From contig NZ_JAANOW010000001.1 of the NCBI RefSeq assembly GCF_011758805.1, positions 620,001 through 684,000 of the forward strand: a stretch of 64,000 nucleotides of DNA, in the 5' to 3' direction. The notes under the pieces are model-generated. The model saw only the letters and a program-made list of their open reading frames with translations, searched no databases and was not told the DNA's origin. Origin of the DNA: Mycolicibacterium fluoranthenivorans (GTDB lineage: Bacteria; Actinomycetota; Actinomycetes; Mycobacteriales; Mycobacteriaceae). Shown here in pieces: positions 59,327 through 64,000 of the stretch (the stretch's first letter is position 1; each line of letters starts with the position of its first letter). The position numbers and the translations under genes were made by a program.

Positions 59327-59815
59327 GTGAACGCAAAGGGTAGAACGATTGCCGACGGGTCCGCGGAGACGTCGGTTGATGCCATCACGGATGCACTTAT
59401 TACGGCTTCCCGTCTGCTCGTGGCGATTTCAGCTCGTTCGATCGCCGATATCGACGACTCGATCACGATCCCCCAGTTCCGCGTGCTCGTCATCTTGTCC
59501 ATGCGGGGGCCCTCGAACCTCTCGACATTGGCGGGACTGCTCGACGTGCAGCCGTCCACTATCGGCAGGATGGTCGAACGACTGGTGACCGCCGGGCTGT
59601 TGGAACGCCGCCCGCACCCGAGTTCTCGCCGTGAATTGGTGGTGGAGCTGAGCGCTCGTGGTCGCAAGACGGTCCGGACGGTGACCATGCGACGCCGCAT
59701 GGAGATCGCCCGTGTGGTGGAAGCGATGCCCGCCCGGCAGCGACAAGGTCTTGTCGACGCCCTTACCGCGTTCACCGCGGCTGGCGGCGAACCTGCTGCC
59801 GATATCGATTTCTGA
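59327..59815 (+). CDS. MarR-family transcriptional regulator
   Basis: A 162-residue regulator. Winged-helix text: SIADIDDSITIPQFRVLVIL, LSTLAGLLDVQPSTIGRMVE and RLVTAGLLERRPHPSSRREL, typical of MarR. The GTG start is preceded by AGGAGG at 7 nt. It lies between two genes or operons that share a palindrome, so it likely regulates both. No obvious redox cysteine is present; the effector is unknown. Confidence 0.9.
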   Translation: MNAKGRTIADGSAETSVDAITDALITASRLLVAISARSIADIDDSITIPQFRVLVILSMRGPSNLSTLAGLLDVQPSTIGRMVERLVTAGLLERRPHPSSRRELVVELSARGRKTVRTVTMRRRMEIARVVEAMPARQRQGLVDALTAFTAAGGEPAADIDF

Positions 59816-60197
59816 TCCCCGCCTTCAAAGACCATGCTCGGTGGCGTAGTTCGCGTGTCACGCCGAGCGTGGCAGGTGAAAGTTCTTGCCCGCGACGCAG
59901 TACTGATGGCCGTAGCTTTCTGGTCAGCCCTGCACCGTCGGGCCGAAGGGGATACGGGCCGGTAGATCACTCGATCGCACATGCCAAGTCCCGCGACCGT
60001 GGACACGAGTGAAAATCCTTCTGCAACAGGAAAAGTAGACGACGAGGTGCAAATCCACTCAGCGGACGCGGTGCGCGAAAGGTCCAACACCGCGCGTGGT
60101 ATTCGGTGGCGCGGTACTGTGCAACAGTTGCACTGTGCATATGAAGCGCAACCGCGCGTCGCATGTGCTCGGCATTGCCCGATCGAAGGGACCGCTG
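59816..60197. other. Intergenic region between MarR and the lipoprotein gene
   Basis: About 380 bp without a gene. It contains the second operator palindrome (60116-60136) and, closer to the MarR stop, a loose GCTCGG/CCGAGC inverted repeat (about 59834-59871) that may be a weak terminator. Otherwise nothing recognised. Confidence 0.5.
60116..60136. promoter_or_regulatory. Second MarR operator candidate
   Basis: The arms are GTGCAA and TTGCAC around CAG, with further matching AC/GT at the outer edge. It shares the core TGCAA-N-AGTTGCA with 59027-59049. It is about 60 bp before the chosen lipoprotein start. Confidence 0.75.
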
Positions 60198-60638
60198 GTG
60201 GCCAACAGGACCGCATGGACGGTGCTGGCGTTGTCAGCGTTCGTTTTGAGTGCATGTTCGAGCCACCGCGTTCCCGACCCCACCGAACCGGCGCAGCTGC
60301 CGGCGCGGGATGCCTCGTCAGACGCGCTTGGCGTGGCGCAGCAGCAAGCCAAACCGATCCTCGCGATGGTCGCCGTGCAGGAATTAGTTCGACGAGGTCT
60401 TTTCCTGCCGAAGCCACTGGACACCACGGCTCATGATTGCCCTGCGGTGGGGTGTTCGCAGTCAGTGGTCACCGATACACTGCGCATCTTGTCATTCGGA
60501 ACAATGCAGCAAGCCGGGAACTATGCCAGCCCGCGGGGATTGTTCTGGTCGCAGAATCTGGTGGTCGCGTTCGCCCCGGCAGTTCCAGCCGCCGAACGAT
60601 TCCGGTACATGTTGGCGATCGGAACGCTCAGGCAGTGA
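60198..60638 (+). CDS. Small lipoprotein, paired-cysteine family
   Basis: A 146-residue lipoprotein: signal ANRTAWTVLALSAFVLSACS with lipobox LSAC (Cys near 19). The domain has LDTTAHDCPAVGC (C-x4-C), SQSVVTDTLRILSF and QNLVVAFAPA, matching those at 56670-57068 and 57065-57505. A GTG start at 60198 is chosen because GAAGGG lies 7 nt upstream; an ATG at 60141 would add 19 residues before the signal. The promoter carries the shared palindrome. Confidence 0.82.
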   Translation: MANRTAWTVLALSAFVLSACSSHRVPDPTEPAQLPARDASSDALGVAQQQAKPILAMVAVQELVRRGLFLPKPLDTTAHDCPAVGCSQSVVTDTLRILSFGTMQQAGNYASPRGLFWSQNLVVAFAPAVPAAERFRYMLAIGTLRQ

Positions 60639-60724
60639 ATCGCTACGCCACCTGAATGGTCACCCGGGCTTGGGGCGGGGAGTCGGTCTGCCAGTCGAGA
60701 AACCGCTGGCCAGGTGGGTCGAGG

Positions 60725-61108
60725 TCAGTAGTTGTGGCAGGTCGCGGCGACTGCCTGCAGCATCTGGGTTTTCTGTTGGCCGTCTGGGGTGCCTTGCTTT
60801 TCGTTGAGTTTGCTTTGCCAGTCGGGGTTCTGGTCGAGTTGCGCCTGGAGCCGTTGGCGGCGTTGGTCGACCGGTAGCGCGAGGAAGGCCCGCAGGCGGG
60901 TTTGGGCTTGCGGGTATTCGTCGAGTAACGCGGCGAGGTCGGGGTCTTCGTGGGCCAGAGCGGCATGGAGCTGGTCGTAGCTGCATGTGGTCTCGATGAG
61001 GGCGCCCCCGAGCGGCTGGGCCGTGGCTGGGCTGGCGGTGGCGAGGGCGAGTCCGGCGGCCAGGCTGCCAACCGCAAGGGCGAGGTTCTGCGATGATCGC
61101 TTTTCCAC
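60725..61108 (-). CDS. Hemophore-related protein
   Basis: A 127-residue exported protein with a signal peptide (about 1-34, cleavage after ATA) and a helical mature part with two cysteines (TTCSYDQLHAAL near the N-terminus, AATCHNY at the end), as in the mycobacterial hemophore-related family (Rv0203/Rv1174c-like). A role in heme capture is likely but the heme-binding residues are not certain here. The GTG start has AAAGGA 8 nt upstream. It is divergent from the two-component system. Confidence 0.82.
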   Translation of the reverse strand: MEKRSSQNLALAVGSLAAGLALATASPATAQPLGGALIETTCSYDQLHAALAHEDPDLAALLDEYPQAQTRLRAFLALPVDQRRQRLQAQLDQNPDWQSKLNEKQGTPDGQQKTQMLQAVAATCHNY

Positions 61109-61264
61109 AGAAGGTGTCCTTTCGGGTGTGAAGGGCCGCATGACGCGACCTGGTGTCAGTCCAGCAACACAACTGTTTGGTCGCCGTTTGCGTGGTCGAC
61201 CAGCTCCCGGTGCTGGGCTTGCGGCCTCACGGCGGCCAAACGGCCGGCGAGGCACGATGGTGGA

Positions 61265-61921
61265 GTGCGAATTCTGGTGGTTGAGGATGAGCGTCTGCTC
61301 GCTGATGCGATCGCGGCGGGTTTGCGTCGTCAGGCGATGGCCGTCGATGTCGTCTACGATGGCGACTCCGCGTTGGAGCACGCGACGGTCAATGAATACG
61401 ACGTGATTGTGCTCGACCGCGATCTTCCGGTGCTCTCAGGTGATGCGGTGTGCAGTGCGGTGACCGCGGCCAGCGGCACGACGCGCATTCTGATGCTCAC
61501 CGCCGCGACCGCGGTGGTCGAACGTGTCACCGGTCTGGGTCTGGGCGCCGATGACTACTTGACGAAACCGTTCGCGTTCGCTGAATTGGTCGCGCGGGTG
61601 CAGGCGCTGGCTCGGCGTGCCTGCCCCGCTCAGCCGCCGGTATTGGAGCGTGCTGGTATCCGGCTCGATCCGCACCAACGGACGGTCGAACGTGACGGTG
61701 TGCCGATATCGATGTCGCGCAAGGAGTTCGCGGTCCTCGCTGAGTTGTTGCGCGCAGACGGTGGTGTGGTGTCGGCTGAGCAGTTGCTGGAGAAGGCGTG
61801 GGACGAGAACATCGACCCGTTCACCGGTGTCGTCCGATACACGATCATGATGGTGCGGCGGAAGTTGGGTGCCCCGGCGGCAATCGAGACCGAATCCGGT
61901 GTCGGGTACCGCATCCGATGA
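61265..61921 (+). CDS. OmpR-family response regulator
   Basis: A 218-residue regulator. The receiver has acidic residues at 8-9, phospho-acceptor Asp 51 (VIVLDRDLP), Thr/Ala switch near 79-80 and Lys 101 (YLTKPF). The winged helix starts near 125 (ISMSRKEFAVLAELLRADGG, VRRKLGAPAAIETESGVGYR). It is followed by its sensor kinase in an ATGA overlap. The GTG start is adjacent to an upstream region that may hold its own operator, none identified. Confidence 0.94.
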   Translation: MRILVVEDERLLADAIAAGLRRQAMAVDVVYDGDSALEHATVNEYDVIVLDRDLPVLSGDAVCSAVTAASGTTRILMLTAATAVVERVTGLGLGADDYLTKPFAFAELVARVQALARRACPAQPPVLERAGIRLDPHQRTVERDGVPISMSRKEFAVLAELLRADGGVVSAEQLLEKAWDENIDPFTGVVRYTIMMVRRKLGAPAAIETESGVGYRIR

Positions 61922-63144
61922 GATCGGCACGGAGGTCCACGATCCGTCTGCGCCTCACCCTGTGGTACGCCAGTGCGTTCTTCGTCGCCGGAGCAGTGTT
62001 GATCGGGCTCCTCTACCTGCTTTTGCAGCAGTCGCTGGATCACAGTCCTGGCGACGCGATGGTGAACATGGTGCAGCGGTTCCTCTCCGAGCGAGGGTTA
62101 CGCAGTCGCACCCCGGTGATCGACGGCCTGCTCGGTGCCATCACCCAGCAGGCCGAGCAGCAGCGTCAGGACACTCTGCAGTCGATGTTCTGGTGGTCCA
62201 TGGTGTCGTTGGGGGCCACCGGAGTCGCGGCATGTGGTGTCGGTTGGCTGCTCGCCGGACGCGCCCTACGACCGCTGCAGGACATCACCGCGACCGCGCG
62301 CCGAGTTGCCGATCACAGCCTGCACGAGCGGATCGGTATGGCCGGGCCGCGCGACGAGATCAAGGATCTGGCCGATACGTTCGATGCGATGCTGGAACGG
62401 CTGGACCGGGCATTCGACGGGCAACGCCGATTCGTGGCCAACGCGTCCCATGAGTTGCGGACACCGTTGGCGATCAACCGGACGCTGCTGGAAGTCGCAC
62501 TCGATGATCCTGAGATGCCGGACTCGATGAGACAACTGGGTGCGACCTTGCTGCAAGTCAATTCACGACACGAGCACCTTATCGATGGCCTGCTGGTGCT
62601 CGCCAGCAGTGAACAGCGACTGGAGCATGTGGCACCGGTCGAGCTGGCCGAAGTCGTCGCACACAGCGTGCGCGTCGCCGAGTCGGCGGCGATCGGCGCT
62701 TCGATCGCAATGGGTACTGAGGTGGCTGCCGTCTCGGTTTCCGGCGACGCGGCATTGCTGGAGCGCATTGTTCAGAACCTGGTGGACAACGCCATCCGAT
62801 ACAACACCCGCGGCGGCTGGGTGCGGGTCACACTGGCACGTGTAGGGGGGTGGGCGCGGCTGTCGGTTGAGAACACCGGCTTATTGGTCGCCCCGTCGGA
62901 GGTGAACAGCCTGTTTGAACCCTTCCGACGATTGGCGCGACCGGACCGCACGGCCGAGCACAGCCAACTCGCCGGCACGCGCGGTTCGGGGCTGGGTTTG
63001 TCGATTGTCCGGTCGGTGACCCACGCCCATGGTGGCGACGTGCGCGCGGCCGCACGACCTGACGGTGGCCTGCACGTGGCCGTACACCTGCCGCTGGCTC
63101 ACCCGTCGCCTCACAACAGTCAAACGCCGCCGCCTTCACGATAG
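61918..63144 (+). CDS. Sensor histidine kinase
   Basis: A 408-residue kinase. Two membrane helices (about 14-37 and 90-114) enclose a short outside loop of about 50 residues, followed by a HAMP domain (112-165), H-box with His 178 (VANASHELRTPL), N-box (LVDNAIRYNTRGG) and G-box (RGSGLGLSIV). It should phosphorylate the adjacent regulator. The short loop suggests membrane or small-ligand sensing. Start ATG overlaps the regulator stop. Confidence 0.94.
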   Translation: MRSARRSTIRLRLTLWYASAFFVAGAVLIGLLYLLLQQSLDHSPGDAMVNMVQRFLSERGLRSRTPVIDGLLGAITQQAEQQRQDTLQSMFWWSMVSLGATGVAACGVGWLLAGRALRPLQDITATARRVADHSLHERIGMAGPRDEIKDLADTFDAMLERLDRAFDGQRRFVANASHELRTPLAINRTLLEVALDDPEMPDSMRQLGATLLQVNSRHEHLIDGLLVLASSEQRLEHVAPVELAEVVAHSVRVAESAAIGASIAMGTEVAAVSVSGDAALLERIVQNLVDNAIRYNTRGGWVRVTLARVGGWARLSVENTGLLVAPSEVNSLFEPFRRLARPDRTAEHSQLAGTRGSGLGLSIVRSVTHAHGGDVRAAARPDGGLHVAVHLPLAHPSPHNSQTPPPSR

Positions 63145-63213
63145 TTGTTGTGTGAATCCTTCCTATTCTCAACGATTCACACGACCGTCAGTTGAAATGA
63201 AGGGAAAGCAAGC

Positions 63214-63588
63214 ATGTTTCATGATCTCACCAGCACCATGAAGACGTTGGCCGCGGCGGGCGTTGTCGCAATCGGAGTCGGCGTCCCTCTGGCGCTCTCG
63301 GCGGGTGTTGCCTATGCGGATCCGGGCTTCCCCGGCCCGGGAATTCTGCCCTGGCCCGGCGGCGGACTCGGCGGACCTGCATCAGGTTTGGGTGTCCTGC
63401 CCGGCATCGGTGTGGGTGGCGCGGGTGGGCCGGCGTCCGGCTTGGGTGTCCTGCCCGGGGTCGGTCTGGGCGCCCGGGGAGTAGGCCTGCTGCCTGGGGT
63501 CGGTCTGGGTGGCGCGGGTGGGCCCGCGTCCGGCTTGGGAATCCTGCCGGGATGGGGTATCGGACTGCCCGGCCCCGGTGTGATCTAG
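63214..63588 (+). CDS. Secreted glycine/proline repeat protein
   Basis: A 124-residue exported protein. The signal peptide runs to about residue 36 (LSAGVAYA). The mature part is built from repeats GGPASGLG[V/I]LPG at about 53-64, 71-82 and 102-113, with GVGLG spacers. It lacks cysteine and is probably a flexible surface or extracellular protein. GAAGGG lies 9 nt before the ATG. It follows the kinase gene by 69 bp and could be in its regulon. Function unknown. Confidence 0.78.
   Translation: MFHDLTSTMKTLAAAGVVAIGVGVPLALSAGVAYADPGFPGPGILPWPGGGLGGPASGLGVLPGIGVGGAGGPASGLGVLPGVGLGARGVGLLPGVGLGGAGGPASGLGILPGWGIGLPGPGVI
63370..63552 (+). repeat. Internal repeats of the glycine/proline protein
   Basis: Three copies of a roughly 36-bp coding repeat (protein GGPASGLG[V/I]LPG), separated by spacers, with clear DNA similarity in the copies. 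Confidence 0.75.
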
Positions 63589-63600
63589 CCAGCGCATGAT

Positions 63601-63638
63601 CGGTTGTGCCGCAACGGGTTTTCGGTGCGGCACAACCG
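63601..63638. terminator. Strong bidirectional terminator hairpin
   Basis: CGGTTGTGCCGCA and TGCGGCACAACCG form a perfect 13-bp stem with a 12-nt loop containing TTTT. It sits between the repeat protein gene and the convergent gene at the right edge. Confidence 0.85.
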
Positions 63639-63699
63639 AGCGCCCGTCGTGATGAGAGTGACCTCGGGCCAGGTCGTTGCAGAAGCTGGCCGTGGTCCT

Positions 63700-64000
63700 C
63701 TATTCCATTCCCAGTGCGCGCAATTGACGGGAACTCAAGGTGGGGCGAAGTTCCTGCAATGCCTTGCGGGGCGGCATGAAGTGCGGGTAGGCATAAAATG
63801 CCGTGTCGCTCGCATACACAAAAGTGACCGAGGTCCGCTCCGACTCCGTTGGCGTCTTGACGCGATGCAGGATGTGACTGGTGTCGGCGTAGATCACCGT
63901 CAGGCGCGGACCTGTGACCCGATGGATCTCTTCTTCGAAGATGATGTTCTCGAAGGTGTCCGCCGACGGTAGAGGACGTCGGACATCTCTGCGGGAGAAA
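63700..64000 (-). CDS. C-terminal part of a probable 2-oxoglutarate/Fe(II) dioxygenase
   Basis: The frame stays open to the right edge, so about 100 C-terminal residues of a longer protein are seen. The text YADTSHILHRVKTPTESERT then SVTFVYAS has the distal metal His (SHILHRV) and the oxoglutarate-binding Arg (ERTSVTF) at the spacing found in phytanoyl-CoA or prolyl-hydroxylase-type dioxygenases. Ends MPPRKALQELRPTLSSRQLR. The start of the gene and the first metal ligands lie outside the window, so the assignment is tentative. Confidence 0.5.
   Translation of the reverse strand, partial: FSRRDVRRPLPSADTFENIIFEEEIHRVTGPRLTVIYADTSHILHRVKTPTESERTSVTFVYASDTAFYAYPHFMPPRKALQELRPTLSSRQLRALGME

Noticed and set aside
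63370..63552. Short repeats at the right end as a possible CRISPR array
   Set aside because: The repeats are in frame, code for Gly/Pro-rich protein and are separated by coding spacers; there are no cas genes in the window.

Overview
The window looks like a fast-growing, non-tuberculous Mycobacterium (Mycolicibacterium type). Most of it is GC-rich with mycobacterial codon use. The stretch from about 21.7 to 43 kb carries genes in nearly the order of the Rv0247c-Rv0265c region of M. tuberculosis: Sdh1 succinate dehydrogenase, NirBD, the CbiX-like chelatase, the HemD-like protein, AAC(2'), PxpC/PxpB and a FecB-like lipoprotein. Other mycobacterial markers are a hemophore-related protein and an Ddn-like F420 reductase. 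These assignments come from reading the proteins; no database search was run.

Region 1 (1-9.9 kb) is a visibly AT-richer minus-strand operon for a Wzx/Wzy-type exopolysaccharide: a polyprenyl-phosphate sugar-1-phosphate transferase, three GT4 glycosyltransferases, an EpsG/Wzy-like polymerase, a Wzx-like flippase, a hexapeptide O-acetyltransferase and a Tat-exported beta-helix lipoprotein. A UDP-glucuronate-epimerase fragment faces it at the left edge. A gene-free kilobase (9.9-10.9 kb) precedes the operon. Region 2 (10.9-19.5 kb) holds a GAP-family membrane protein, a low-molecular-weight tyrosine phosphatase, a dTDP-rhamnose set (rmlA, rmlB, an rmlC-rmlD fusion), a secreted protein, a DUF4012 protein and a Wzz/Wzc-type tyrosine autokinase with a tyrosine-rich tail. 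Together regions 1 and 2 read as one surface-polysaccharide locus with its own kinase/phosphatase pair.

Region 3 (19.5-43 kb) is mostly core metabolism: a 2-oxoglutarate oxygenase and flavin reductase, Sdh1, a PEP-mutase-family lyase and a catabolic operon under a TetR regulator. Accessory DNA interrupts it twice. A DUF559 nuclease-like gene sits between two copies of an imperfect palindrome (26469-27466). An IS1380-type element (27882-29542) splits an acetolactate-synthase-like gene, with a 5-bp target duplication.

Region 4 (43-55.2 kb) carries an agmatine operon (N-carbamoylputrescine amidase, agmatine deiminase, amidohydrolase, APC permease) divergent from a TetR gene, an ohr/ohrR pair with a perfect operator palindrome, a Baeyer-Villiger monooxygenase with an alcohol dehydrogenase, and an ion transporter with a CBS protein.

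Region 5 (55.4-64 kb) carries an FAD monooxygenase, then an operon of one Ddn-like F420 reductase and three lipoproteins divergent from a MarR gene. A fourth lipoprotein beyond the MarR gene is related to two of the three. The same TGCAA-N-AGTTGCA palindrome lies in both intergenic regions, suggesting one small regulon. A hemophore-related protein, an OmpR/HK two-component system, a glycine/proline repeat secreted protein and a truncated probable dioxygenase complete the window. No tRNA, rRNA or CRISPR array was seen.
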